Shown: one piece after another, positions 16,873 through 25,777 of the stretch
Numbering within the stretch: position 1 is the stretch's first letter
How the letters are laid out: every line of letters begins with the position of its first letter
DNA from: Pseudohalocynthiibacter aestuariivivens
GTDB taxonomy: Bacteria; Pseudomonadota; Alphaproteobacteria; Rhodobacterales; Rhodobacteraceae
Assembly (NCBI RefSeq): GCF_011040495.1
Contig: NZ_CP049037.1
Coordinates: forward strand, 620,001-684,000
Length of the DNA: 64,000 nt
Direction of reading: 5' to 3'
The notes under the pieces: generated by a model
Told to the model about the DNA's origin: nothing
The model's input: only the letters and a program-made list of their open reading frames with translations
Databases searched by the model: none
Position numbers and translations under genes: made by a program

Positions 16873-17331
16873 GTGCAACTGATTGTCAACGGCACCCCGC
16901 ATGAGGTGGATGCAGAACCGGACATGCCCCTGCTGTGGGTTCTACGCGATGTACTGGGGATGACGGGCACAAAATACGGTTGCGGGATTGCGCAATGTGG
17001 CGCCTGTACGGTGCACGAAGACGGGATTGCAGTGCGCTCTTGTCAATTACTGCTCGGCGATGTGCAGGGTGAAATCACGACGATCGAAGGGCTGGGCACT
17101 CCTGCCGCGTTACATGCCGTGCAGGCGGCATGGCACCAGCATCAGGTGGCCCAATGCGGGTATTGTCAATCCGGTCAAATCATGGCCGCGGCATCATTTC
17201 TTGTGGACACACCCGACCCCACCGACGCCCAGATCGACGCCGCGATGAGCGCCAATCTATGCCGCTGCGGAACCTATCCACGTATCCGTGCCGCGGTGAA
17301 ATCCGCCGCCACGGCGCTGCGCGAGGCATAG
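16873..17331 (+). CDS. iorA: Isoquinoline 1-oxidoreductase-type small subunit, two [2Fe-2S] clusters
   Basis: 152 residues, the usual length for this subunit. The N-terminal plant-type cluster uses C37, C42, C45 and C57 ([17 protein letters not shown]). The C-terminal helical domain binds the second cluster through CGYC near residue 98 and LCRCGTY near 135. It passes electrons from the molybdenum subunit towards an acceptor. The GTG at 16873 is preceded at 6 bases by GAGGAG; the frame is open far upstream without support. The iorB gene starts 4 bases after its stop. Confidence 0.92.
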   Translation: MQLIVNGTPHEVDAEPDMPLLWVLRDVLGMTGTKYGCGIAQCGACTVHEDGIAVRSCQLLLGDVQGEITTIEGLGTPAALHAVQAAWHQHQVAQCGYCQSGQIMAAASFLVDTPDPTDAQIDAAMSANLCRCGTYPRIRAAVKSAATALREA

Positions 17332-17335
17332 CGAA

Positions 17336-19579
17336 ATGAGCAAAGCCGGAAAAATCGCACGTCGCACGTTTCTAGTCGGATCAGCGGCCGTCGCTGGCGG
17401 TGTCGCCTTCGGCATTTATCAATACCGCAGAGCCGTGGATAATCCCTTGCTGGATGGTCTGCCGGAAGGCAGCGCCGCGCTCACGCCCTATGTGCGTATC
17501 GACGCGGACGGCATCACCCTGATCACCCCACGCGCCGACAAGGGCCAAGGTGCCTATCACGTTCAGGCGGCACTGATAGCCGAAGAACTTGACGTGGCAC
17601 TAGACCAGATCACCGTCGACCCCGGGCCACCCAGCCCGGCCTACTGGAATACCGCTCTGTCCGAAGAGGCCGCAGCCTTTGCGATGCCCGGAGACGGCCT
17701 GCTGAACAGTACCGTTCACGGTACGATCGACGCAGTGATGAAATTCATGGGTATGCAGATCACAGGTGGGTCAACCACCGTGCCTGATGGCTTTGTGAAA
17801 CTGCGCGCAGCAGGCGCATCGGCGCGCGAAACGCTGAAACGTGCCGCTGCAATGCAGAGCAGTGCTGACCTGCCCCGATTGCGCACGAAAGATGGCGCAG
17901 TCATCCTGCCGGACGGTCGCGCCCTACCCTACACATCCCTCGCCGCAACCGCCGCTACACTGGAGGTGGCGCAAGATGTACCATTACGCCCCGCATCCGA
18001 ATGGCGGCTGATCGGCAAGCCGATGCAACGGCTGGACATGATGGCCAAATGCACCGGCACACTAAACTACGGCATCGACCTGACGGTGCCCGATATGCTG
18101 CACGCCACTGTTCTGCTTGGCCCGGCACCCGGTAGCCAGCTTAGGTCTTATGACGCTGATACGGCTCTTGCCGCGCCCGGCATCCTAGCGGTCGTTCCAG
18201 TGACCGGGGGGCTTGGTATTGTGGCCAAGACCACGTGGCATGCGTTCCGTGCGGCAGACCTGATCAAGGCCGAGTGGGCGCCCGCGCCCTTTCCTTCCGA
18301 AATGGAGGCGCACTGGCAGGCGCTCGCCAACAGTTTCACCAATGACCACCGCGACAGTCGCCCGCGCGATGACGGGGATGTAGCGGATGCATTTCAGGGC
18401 ACGGGTACCATCTCGGCCGAATACCGCGCCCCATATCTGGCTCATGCGCCCCTAGAACCGCTTAGCGCTATCGTGCTGGTGAACAACGGTCAGGTCGAGG
18501 TCTGGACCGGCACACAAATCCCACGCTTTGTCCAATCGAACGTCGCCAAGATTGCGAAGGTAAAGTCCGCTGCCGTCACCGTCCATGCCGCCTATATCGG
18601 CGGCAGCTTTGGCCATCGGTTAGAGGATACCGTTGTACGACAAGCGACAGAGATCGCCATGCAGATGCCCGGCACCCCGATCAAGCTGACCTACAGCCGT
18701 GAAACCGATATGCGCCACGACTACATGCGCCAGCCCGCAATGGCCCGGATGCGCGGTGCGCACGAAAACGGTCAGGTGACGGCGTTTGACCTTTCAATCG
18801 CCATGCCATCGATCATTGCGTCGCAGATGGGACGGCAGAGCGTTGCGCCACCCGGCCCCGACAGCCAGATCGTCGCTGGAGCATGGGATCAGCCCTTTGC
18901 CATCCCCCACCACCGTGTCACCGGACACCGTGCGCCTGAATTGGCGCCGATCAGTTCATGGCGATCTGTCGGGGCTTCAACCGGCGGGTTCTTCTACAAC
19001 CTTGGTCTGGATGAGATAATCCATGCTGCGGGGGCCGATCCGCTGCACGAGCGACTGCGTCTTTGTAGCGATCCTTTGGCCCAAGCTGCACTAGAATCCG
19101 TCGCCAAAATGTCAAACTGGTCCGGCCCAAATCCGGGCACAGGCATTGGACGTGGCGTGGCACTCACCCACTCTTTTGGTGTGCCTTGCGCAGAAATCGT
19201 CGAAGTACGCCAGACAGATCGTGGTTTGCGCATTACCGATGCTTGGGTCGCTGCCGAGGTCGGCACAGTGGTCGATCCGGTCAATTTCGAAAACCTCGTC
19301 GCGGGCGGCGTCATCTGGGGGCTGGGCCACGCCATGAACTGCCAGATCACCTATCAGGGCGGCACGGCAACACAAACCAACTACCACGACTTTGAGGGAA
19401 TGCGCCTGCATCAGTGCCCCCGGATCACTGTTCAAGGTTTGGAGAACGGTGAACAAGTGCGTGGCATCGGAGAGCCCCCCGTGCCGCCCGCCGCACCAGC
19501 ATTGGCAGGCGCAATTTTTGCCGCCACAGGGGTGCGCATACGCGAGATGCCCTTCAACAAATTTGTGGATTTCGCGTAA
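17336..19579 (+). CDS. iorB: Isoquinoline 1-oxidoreductase-type molybdenum subunit
   Basis: 747 residues. The N-terminus has a Tat-type signal (RRTFLV at 9-14 followed by a hydrophobic stretch), so the folded cofactor-loaded enzyme is probably exported and faces the periplasm. The body resembles xanthine-oxidase-family molybdopterin subunits of the single-chain IorB/aldehyde dehydrogenase type, with the segment AYIGGSFGHR and the C-terminal motif GIGEPPVPPAAPALA carrying the expected glutamate. It hydroxylates N-heterocycles or oxidises aldehydes; the true substrate is not evident. It sits in an operon with iorA and a di-haem cytochrome, whose ATG overlaps this stop by 1 base. Confidence 0.92.
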   Translation: MSKAGKIARRTFLVGSAAVAGGVAFGIYQYRRAVDNPLLDGLPEGSAALTPYVRIDADGITLITPRADKGQGAYHVQAALIAEELDVALDQITVDPGPPSPAYWNTALSEEAAAFAMPGDGLLNSTVHGTIDAVMKFMGMQITGGSTTVPDGFVKLRAAGASARETLKRAAAMQSSADLPRLRTKDGAVILPDGRALPYTSLAATAATLEVAQDVPLRPASEWRLIGKPMQRLDMMAKCTGTLNYGIDLTVPDMLHATVLLGPAPGSQLRSYDADTALAAPGILAVVPVTGGLGIVAKTTWHAFRAADLIKAEWAPAPFPSEMEAHWQALANSFTNDHRDSRPRDDGDVADAFQGTGTISAEYRAPYLAHAPLEPLSAIVLVNNGQVEVWTGTQIPRFVQSNVAKIAKVKSAAVTVHAAYIGGSFGHRLEDTVVRQATEIAMQMPGTPIKLTYSRETDMRHDYMRQPAMARMRGAHENGQVTAFDLSIAMPSIIASQMGRQSVAPPGPDSQIVAGAWDQPFAIPHHRVTGHRAPELAPISSWRSVGASTGGFFYNLGLDEIIHAAGADPLHERLRLCSDPLAQAALESVAKMSNWSGPNPGTGIGRGVALTHSFGVPCAEIVEVRQTDRGLRITDAWVAAEVGTVVDPVNFENLVAGGVIWGLGHAMNCQITYQGGTATQTNYHDFEGMRLHQCPRITVQGLENGEQVRGIGEPPVPPAAPALAGAIFAATGVRIREMPFNKFVDFA

Positions 19580-20169
19580 TGTTCAAAGTGCTCCGTCTGG
19601 TCTTGCTCTTTGCTATTCTTGCCCCTTTGCCCGTAAGCATGGCAGCACAAGACAGCGTCAACCGTGCCGACGGCCTTGCGGCATGGGAGCGGGTTTACGA
19701 AGTCACATCACATCCGCGCTGCGCCAACTGCCATGTCGGGCCATCGGATCGGCCCATGTGGTCTGGCTCCAGTTATGGGAAGGTACGCCCCCATGGCATG
19801 AACATTCAGGCAGGCGACAGCCGCATCGGGGCAGAAACCATCCCCTGCCAAACCTGCCACACGGTGTCGGACCGGGGCAACCCGGCCCCGCACGCAGCTC
19901 CGCGCGTCGATACTGCGTGGATGCTGGCCCCTCCCGAGGCGCACTGGTTCGGACAGCCTTCGGAGGTTATCTGTAACCAGTTACGCGACCCCGAGCGCAA
20001 CGGAGGACGCACGCCAGAGGAACTGGCCGAACATCTGGGCCATGACATCATCCTGCATTGGGCATGGTCACCCGGCGGCACCCGCGAAGCAGCCCCTTAT
20101 TCACTGGCAGAGCATATTTCCGACCTCGAAATTTGGGGCGAAGCCGGGACACCCTGCCCCGACGATTGA
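19579..20169 (+). CDS. Exported di-haem c-type cytochrome-like protein, likely IorAB partner
   Basis: 196 residues. The signal peptide ends near MAAQD (residues 21-25). There are two haem-c motifs, CANCH (48-52) and CQTCH (90-94), with histidine- and methionine-containing stretches between and after them. The start codon overlaps the iorB stop (TAATG), which signals tight coupling. The likely role is to take electrons from the periplasmic IorAB enzyme. The spacing of the haem sites differs from tandem class I cytochromes, and I do not recognise a named family. Confidence 0.82.
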   Translation: MFKVLRLVLLFAILAPLPVSMAAQDSVNRADGLAAWERVYEVTSHPRCANCHVGPSDRPMWSGSSYGKVRPHGMNIQAGDSRIGAETIPCQTCHTVSDRGNPAPHAAPRVDTAWMLAPPEAHWFGQPSEVICNQLRDPERNGGRTPEELAEHLGHDIILHWAWSPGGTREAAPYSLAEHISDLEIWGEAGTPCPDD

Positions 20170-20274
20170 AACACTCTGCTATAGAGCAAACGCATCAGCG
20201 TGAGTTTTGGAACGGCATCCCCTTGTCAGGCCTCGGCTTTTGCCATTGCCAACTGGGGCAGCCGGTGCTTCAAC

Positions 20275-21333
20275 ATGCTCATGCCACATCTGCGGACCAC
20301 GACACTTCTGATCTTTTGCTCTGCAATCGCCGGAACGCTTGCCACACGTACCGCGATGCCATTGCCTTTTTTGCTGGGTCCGATGGTGGCCTCGGGAATG
20401 GTCGCAACACTGCTGCCACATAAACTGCCGGACGGTTATCAGTTTCCCCAGCGATTCCGCCTCGTGTTCATGGCCATTATCGGTCTGATGATTGGCGCGC
20501 AGGTGACACCCGCACTCTTTGACAAGGCTGGCGACTTGGCCATCAGCTTCCTTGCTTTGATAGTCTTTGTCGCGACAGCTATGATGTTCAACTACCTGAT
20601 GTTTCGGCGCTTGGGCGGTTATGATCGCGCGACGGCCTTCTACGCTGGCGCGCCCGGTGGGCTGTACGAGAGTATCGCACTGGGCGAGGCAGCCGGCGCA
20701 GATATGCCACGCCTGATGTTGCAACAGTTTCTGCGCGTTATCCTTGTTGTTACCATATTGCCGATCGGGCTATCATTCTATCTTGGAGCGCCCGTCGGCA
20801 GTGCCGCAGGTCTTAGCCTGTCCCATGGTCCAGTGCCGTGGCATGCGCTTCCTTGGTTAGCCGCAGCAGGCGCTCTGGGTATCTGGATAGCACGGGTGAT
20901 GCGCCTGCCCGCCGGGCAGATTACCGGTCCATTGGCCGTCGCTGCGATCCTTTCGCTCAGCGGGTTGGGGCATCTCGACGTACCGCAATGGCTGGTGAAT
21001 TTTGCGCAGATCGTGATCGGCACTGCCCTCGGGCTGCGCTTCACAGGGCTAAGCCGCGCATTGATCCTTCATGGCACCACACTGGCCAGTGTTTCCGTTG
21101 GGGGGATGCTACTGCTGGCGGCAGCACTGGCACTGCTGTTGCAGCCTGTCCTGGGCGAACCTTTCGACGTGCTGTTGATTACCTTTGCCCCCGGTGGTGT
21201 CACAGAGATGGCTCTGGTCGCCCTCAGCCTGCAGGCCAATCCGGCCTTTGTCACGCTTCATCACATCTTGCGCATCATCATCACTGTGATCGGAATGATT
21301 GCCACCGTCCGTTTCATCCGTCCCGCCCTTTGA
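20275..21333 (+). CDS. AbrB-family membrane transporter
   Basis: 352 residues with about ten hydrophobic segments arranged as two similar halves, the layout of the AbrB/AmoA-annotated duplication family. Repeated sequence elements are PLPFLLGPMVASG in the first half and PAGQITGPLAVAA in the second, plus FYAGAPGGLYES and FAPGGVTEMALVAL. Members are poorly characterised putative regulators or transporters of the inner membrane. The ATG at 20275 begins a natural first helix; a GTG at 20200 is possible but adds an unlike extension. It follows the cytochrome by about 100 bases and may be transcribed with the ior genes. Confidence 0.82.
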   Translation: MLMPHLRTTTLLIFCSAIAGTLATRTAMPLPFLLGPMVASGMVATLLPHKLPDGYQFPQRFRLVFMAIIGLMIGAQVTPALFDKAGDLAISFLALIVFVATAMMFNYLMFRRLGGYDRATAFYAGAPGGLYESIALGEAAGADMPRLMLQQFLRVILVVTILPIGLSFYLGAPVGSAAGLSLSHGPVPWHALPWLAAAGALGIWIARVMRLPAGQITGPLAVAAILSLSGLGHLDVPQWLVNFAQIVIGTALGLRFTGLSRALILHGTTLASVSVGGMLLLAAALALLLQPVLGEPFDVLLITFAPGGVTEMALVALSLQANPAFVTLHHILRIIITVIGMIATVRFIRPAL

Positions 21334-21390
21334 CAGCGGAGCAGGATCAGGTTATCTGAACACTTGTTCATTTCCTCGAAGGGAGTCGCC

Positions 21391-22146
21391 ATGCAAATCC
21401 AGAATGCCGCCGCGATCATCACTGGCGGGGCGTCGGGCCTCGGTGAAGCCACCGCACGACATTTTCGCGATGTGGGAGCAGACGTAACGATCCTTGATCG
21501 CGATACTGAACGTGGCACAGCACTGGCTGCCGAAATCGGTGCGCATTTTTCTGAAACCGACGTCACAAACGAGGCGTCCGTCAGCGCCGCGATCGCGAAG
21601 GCAAAACAGGCGATGGGCCGGATTACAGCCGCGATCAACTGCGCCGGCATCGCCCCGGCGGAAAAAACTCTGGGTAGGAACGGCCCGCACGCTCTGGACG
21701 GGTTTCAACGCGTTATCGACATCAATCTGGTCGGCAGTTTCAACGTTGCACGCCTAGCCGCCGCAGAAATCGCGCAGAACGCACCCGAGGCCGATGGCGC
21801 CCGTGGGGTGATCATCAACACCGCTTCGGTTGCCGCCTTTGACGGGCAAAAGGGCCAAGCCGCCTATGCTGCGTCCAAAGGGGGCATCTATGGCCTCAGC
21901 CTGCCGATGGCGCGGGATCTGGCTCGCGAAGGGATCCGCGTCATGGCCATTGCGCCGGGAATTTTCCTGACCCCCATGCTGCAAGGGCTTCCGCAAGAGG
22001 TACAGGACAGTCTGGCACAGGATGTGACCTGCCCCAAACGTCTGGGTGATCCATCCGAGTACGCACGTCTTGCGGCGTTCATCATCGAATGCGGTTATCT
22101 CAACGGCGAGGTGATCCGGTTGGACGGCGCTCTGCGTATGCAATGA
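21391..22146 (+). CDS. Short-chain dehydrogenase, 3-hydroxyacyl-CoA dehydrogenase type
   Basis: 251 residues, classical SDR size. The cofactor motif TGGASGLG is at 11-18 and the catalytic set is S146, Y159 and K163 in AAYAASKGG. The segment INCAGIAPAEK and the C-terminal GDPSEYARLAAFIIE are typical of type II 3-hydroxyacyl-CoA dehydrogenases (HSD17B10-like), which oxidise 2-methyl-3-hydroxyacyl-CoA in isoleucine breakdown. The substrate assignment is by resemblance. The start at 21391 follows GAAGGGAG. The gene fits the branched-chain degradation genes 5 kb downstream, but is not joined to them. Confidence 0.88.
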   Translation: MQIQNAAAIITGGASGLGEATARHFRDVGADVTILDRDTERGTALAAEIGAHFSETDVTNEASVSAAIAKAKQAMGRITAAINCAGIAPAEKTLGRNGPHALDGFQRVIDINLVGSFNVARLAAAEIAQNAPEADGARGVIINTASVAAFDGQKGQAAYAASKGGIYGLSLPMARDLAREGIRVMAIAPGIFLTPMLQGLPQEVQDSLAQDVTCPKRLGDPSEYARLAAFIIECGYLNGEVIRLDGALRMQ

Positions 22147-22172
22147 TGCGTGCTCCGGTTCGGGTGGCTTGA

Positions 22173-23144
22173 TCACACAACGGGATTAAGCCGCCGAAGC
22201 GCCTTCCAAATGGGCGCGATCAGCTTTGTACCCACCGGAATCAGGACGAACCCCAGCGCCAGCCCCAGCATCCCGTCCATACCGGCAACCAGAAACCACT
22301 CTGTCGTTGCCGCAAATGATCCGACGCCATGCGCGGCAACCTCTGCCCAATGATGGATCATGTCATAGGGTTCCGGTCGCCCCATCTCTTTCAGCCCGTG
22401 CAGAATGATACTTCCGCCAACCCAGAGCATTGCGGCAGTGCCGACAATCATCAGCAGCTTCAGAACCTTGGGCATTGCACGAACAATCCCTTGTCCCGCT
22501 GCGCGCGTTAGGCTCAGTCGCCCGCGCGCCGCCATTAACAGACCCAAGTCATCGGCTTTGACAATCAGCGCTACAGCCCCATAAACCGCGACCGTTATCA
22601 TAACCGCAACCAAAGCCAGCGTCGCCGCTTCCATCCAGAAACCGCTGGCCGGGATCGCTGCGAGTGCGATTGTCATAATCTCGGCTGACAGGATGAAATC
22701 GGTCTTAATCGCACCCGCCACCTTTTCTTCTTCGAGATGCGCCGGATCTACATCCGCGTGACTGCCATTGGGTCCACCCTCTGCGTGGCCAAACCCCAGA
22801 ACATGCGCCACTTTCTCGGCCCCCTCAAAGCACAGATACGCCCCGCCCAGCATCAACAGCGGTGAGATCGCCCAAGGGGCGAACGCGCTCAGCGCCAGAC
22901 CCGCAGGCAGCAGGAACACCAGTTTGTTAGTCAGGGAACCGCGCGCGATCCGCCAGATGATCGGCAATTCGCGGCGCGCCTCGAAACCCTGAACATATTT
23001 CGGGGTGACAGCGGCATCGTCGATCACGGCGCCTGCCGCCTTGGCGCCGGCCTTGGCCGCCTGCCCTACCACATCATCAACCGATGCGGCGGCGATCTTG
23101 GCAATGCCAGCCACGTCATCCAGCAGCGCCAATAGTCCGCTCAT
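22173..23144 (-). CDS. DUF808 family inner-membrane protein
   Basis: 323 residues. The start MSGLLALLDDVAGIAKIAAA and the following DDAAVTPKYVQGF are the hallmark N-terminus of DUF808 (YedI-like) proteins. Seven or so hydrophobic segments follow, with a charged cytosolic loop around residues 115-145. The family's function is not established. The Shine-Dalgarno GAAGGAGAG is good. It is convergent with the SDR gene and divergent from gap. Confidence 0.9.
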   Translation of the reverse strand: MSGLLALLDDVAGIAKIAAASVDDVVGQAAKAGAKAAGAVIDDAAVTPKYVQGFEARRELPIIWRIARGSLTNKLVFLLPAGLALSAFAPWAISPLLMLGGAYLCFEGAEKVAHVLGFGHAEGGPNGSHADVDPAHLEEEKVAGAIKTDFILSAEIMTIALAAIPASGFWMEAATLALVAVMITVAVYGAVALIVKADDLGLLMAARGRLSLTRAAGQGIVRAMPKVLKLLMIVGTAAMLWVGGSIILHGLKEMGRPEPYDMIHHWAEVAAHGVGSFAATTEWFLVAGMDGMLGLALGFVLIPVGTKLIAPIWKALRRLNPVV

Positions 23145-23347
23145 CTCATCTCTCCTTCACGTTACCTGCGGAATACAGGATAAACGCGCCTACCTGCAAC
23201 GCACCCGTTAGCGCAACCAGCTATCCCCGACGGCGATTTGCCGCCTCCGTTATCGCTATCACCCTGAGATCAAGCGTTTTTCGCCTTTCGGTGCGAGGTT
23301 AGCAGGACTATATGCCGAACAACATCAGCCGCCAGAGAGGAATTTAC

Positions 23348-24349
23348 ATGACCGTCAAAGTTGGCATCAACGGGTTTGGACGCATCGGGCGCGCCACCCT
23401 CGCGCATATTGCCCAATCCAGCCGCGATGATATCGAAGTGGTCAAGGTCAACGCCACCGGCCCACTGGAAACCGCTGCCCACCTGATTAAATACGACAGC
23501 GTGCACGGCCGCTTTGCCAATGAAATCACGCTTGGCGACGGTACGATGGATCTCGGGCGTGGCCCGATGCAGATGTTCTCGACTTACGACCTGGACGAAT
23601 TGGACTGGGACGGCGTCGACGTCCTGCTGGAATGCACCGGCAAATTCAACGACGGTGAAAAAGCGAGCAAGCATCTGGAACGCGGCGCGGGCAAGGTCCT
23701 GTTGTCCGCACCGGGCAAGAACGTGGACCGGACCGTGGTCATGGGCGTCAACCACGAAGACCTGAAGCCGGGCGAGCGGATGATCTCGAACGGGTCCTGC
23801 ACCACCAACTGCCTTGCTCCGCTGGCCAAGGTGCTGCACGAAGGCATCGGCATCGAGAGCGGTATCATGACCACGATCCACGCTTATACCGGCGATCAGC
23901 CGACGTTGGATCGTCGCCACAAGGACCTCTACCGAGCGCGTGCAGCGGCAATGTCGATGATCCCCACCTCGACTGGTGCAGCCAAAGCACTGGGCGAAGT
24001 ACTGCCAGCCCTCAAAGGCAAGCTGGATGGCTCCGCCATCCGCGTACCGACGCCGAACGTATCCGCTGTGGACCTGACGTTCATCGCGTCCCGCGACGTG
24101 ACAGAGGCCGAGGTGAACGCCGTCGTCGAAACGGCAGCCAATGGAGCGATGAAAGGCATTCTGGCCTATGATCCCGAGCCAAAGGTCAGCATCGACTTCA
24201 ACCACACCGAAGAAAGCAGCATCTTCGCTCCGGCCCAGACCAAAGTGACTGGCGGTCGTCTGGTCCGTGTTCTGGCATGGTACGACAACGAATGGGGTTT
24301 TTCAGTGCGTATGGCCGATCTGGCTGCGCTGATGGGGCGTCTGGGGTAA
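23348..24349 (+). CDS. gap: Glyceraldehyde-3-phosphate dehydrogenase
   Basis: 333 residues. Rossmann motif GFGRIG (9-14), catalytic C151 in SNGSCTTNC, and the C-terminal WYDNEWGFSVRMADL signature. It catalyses the oxidative phosphorylation of glyceraldehyde 3-phosphate, or the reverse. The start at 23348 follows AGAGAGGAA. One odd point: after the second beta strand the sequence is VVKVNATGP, with no aspartate where strictly NAD-dependent enzymes carry one, which allows NADP use. A 47-codon membrane peptide gene follows 78 bases downstream. Confidence 0.96.
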   Translation: MTVKVGINGFGRIGRATLAHIAQSSRDDIEVVKVNATGPLETAAHLIKYDSVHGRFANEITLGDGTMDLGRGPMQMFSTYDLDELDWDGVDVLLECTGKFNDGEKASKHLERGAGKVLLSAPGKNVDRTVVMGVNHEDLKPGERMISNGSCTTNCLAPLAKVLHEGIGIESGIMTTIHAYTGDQPTLDRRHKDLYRARAAAMSMIPTSTGAAKALGEVLPALKGKLDGSAIRVPTPNVSAVDLTFIASRDVTEAEVNAVVETAANGAMKGILAYDPEPKVSIDFNHTEESSIFAPAQTKVTGGRLVRVLAWYDNEWGFSVRMADLAALMGRLG

Positions 24350-24378
24350 ACTGACCTTGGCAATCTTGCGCGATGCGG

Positions 24379-24402
24379 CCCTGTCAGGCATACCCGACAG
24401 GG
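24379..24402 (+). other. Hairpin between gap and the small membrane peptide gene
   Basis: Arms CCCTGTC (24379-24385) and GACAGGG (24396-24402) with a 10-base loop. No T-run follows, so it is more likely a processing or mRNA-stability element, or a weak attenuator, than a terminator. Confidence 0.4.
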
Positions 24403-24427
24403 TCGCAATCGTTTCAGGGTAGAGTAA

Positions 24428-24571
24428 ATGACCAACAAGATCGCCATTGGCCTCGGCCTGATGATCGCATTTGCGCTAATCCTTGATTACGCGCTACAGG
24501 ATTGGGAAGGGTCGATATTTGTGGCGCAAAAACTGGCTGACCTGATCGAATGGATGGCATTCTGGCGCTGA
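24428..24571 (+). CDS. 47-residue single-helix membrane peptide
   Basis: The ATG at 24428 follows AGGGTAGAG, a usable Shine-Dalgarno. The peptide has one hydrophobic helix (IAIGLGLMIAFALILDYAL, about residues 5-23), then an acidic, tryptophan-bearing amphipathic stretch ending WMAFWR. The length is too short for standard gene finders. Composition, start signal and position directly after gap support a real gene. I do not know its function; it may stabilise or tether a membrane-associated enzyme. Confidence 0.65.
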   Translation: MTNKIAIGLGLMIAFALILDYALQDWEGSIFVAQKLADLIEWMAFWR

Positions 24572-24591
24572 TCCGCCGAGATCGGAACGCG

Positions 24592-25083
24592 TTAGCTGTA
24601 CTTCTCCAACAACGCCGCATTCACTGGCCCCGTGACGAATTTGCGTACATCGCCCCCCAAGCGCGCGATTTCCTTGACCAGCTTCGATGCAATCGCCTGA
24701 TGGTTCGCATCCGCCATCAAAAACACAGTCTCGACCGAGGCATCCAACGCACGGTTCATACCAACCATCTGAAATTCGTATTCGAAATCAGCCACCGCAC
24801 GCAGTCCGCGCACGATCACTTGTGCGCTGACATCGCGGGCGCAATCGATCAGCAGATTGTCAAAGGGATGCACGACAATTTCGGTCCCAGTGCTTTCTGC
24901 CAGCGCAGCCGATTCCGCCTCGACCATCGCCACCCGCTCTTCGAGCGAGAACAACGGCCCCTTGCCGTCGTTGATGGCGACCCCGATCACCAGACGATCC
25001 ACCAACAGGCACGCCCGTCGGATAATGTCGATATGCCCCAAGGTGATCGGGTCAAAGGTGCCGGGGTAGAGGCCAATGCGCAT
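24592..25083 (-). CDS. coaD: Phosphopantetheine adenylyltransferase
   Basis: 163 residues, the usual length. The nucleotidyltransferase signature GTFDPITLGH is at residues 9-18 with the catalytic histidine H18, and RGLRAVADFEYE near residue 91 is the phosphopantetheine-side motif. It transfers AMP from ATP to 4'-phosphopantetheine, giving dephospho-CoA. It is a single minus-strand gene, convergent with the small peptide gene. The Shine-Dalgarno is weak. Confidence 0.96.
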   Translation of the reverse strand: MRIGLYPGTFDPITLGHIDIIRRACLLVDRLVIGVAINDGKGPLFSLEERVAMVEAESAALAESTGTEIVVHPFDNLLIDCARDVSAQVIVRGLRAVADFEYEFQMVGMNRALDASVETVFLMADANHQAIASKLVKEIARLGGDVRKFVTGPVNAALLEKYS

Positions 25084-25179
25084 GAGATTCGTCGCCTATA
25101 GAATGGTCACGGTTGTTTCACAGGCAGAAGGCCGAAACATCCCCGTCATTGCAAGTGCAATATGATCGCGACCGCGCGA

Positions 25180-25614
25180 TCAGTGCCCCATGATCATGCC
25201 TTGCAGGGCGTCCTTTTCCATCGACAATTCTGTGAGCCGGGCCGAGACCACGTCGCCAATGGTGACGATGCCCACCAGCTTGCCATTCTCGACCACCGGC
25301 ATGTGGCGAAAACGTCCATCCGTCATCCGCGCCAAAACCACATCTGAACTGTCTTGCTTGGCCGCACAGACCGGGTTGCGCGTCATCATCTCGTCGATCT
25401 TTTCTGCCAGACAGCTTGCTCCACGGACCGCGAGCGACCGAACGATGTCACGTTCTGACAGGATGCCTTCGACTGTTTCACCATCGCGCGACACGACCAG
25501 ACCGCCGATGCGTCGCTCCGCAAGGATACGGGCCGCATCCGAAACCAGCGTGCCGGGTTTGATCGTCACCACGGGTGTATCGCCCTTGGCCTTCAGGATT
25601 TGTTGCACCAGCAT
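25180..25614 (-). CDS. CBS-domain pair protein
   Basis: 144 residues consisting of two CBS domains (about 10-65 and 76-135), with RIGGLVVSRDG and GRFRHMPVVENGKLVGIVTI as the recognisable strands. Stand-alone CBS pairs sense adenine nucleotides and regulate partner enzymes or transporters. The ATG at 25614 is preceded by GAGGGAAACGAA; the frame is open 75 codons further, overlapping the LysR gene, without support. No partner gene is adjacent. Confidence 0.88.
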   Translation of the reverse strand: MLVQQILKAKGDTPVVTIKPGTLVSDAARILAERRIGGLVVSRDGETVEGILSERDIVRSLAVRGASCLAEKIDEMMTRNPVCAAKQDSSDVVLARMTDGRFRHMPVVENGKLVGIVTIGDVVSARLTELSMEKDALQGMIMGH

Positions 25615-25777
25615 TTCGTTTCCCTCGCGGTTTAATACGCTATCAGATTCAGCGTCCCCGATCGGGCGAAACCTGTCAAGGTATCCTGCCTGATGCGATA
25701 CAAAATGCGCTGACCGGACCTGCACACCATGAACAACACTCTTTCTGAAGAAATCACACGCAGAATGGTACCCGAGA

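Noticed and set aside
23270..24205. 311-codon minus-strand frame opposite gap
   Set aside because: Antisense to a strongly conserved enzyme; no start signal and no recognisable product.
24379..24402. Hairpin after gap as a rho-independent terminator
   Set aside because: There is no T-run after the stem and a small gene follows, so it is listed only as a hairpin.
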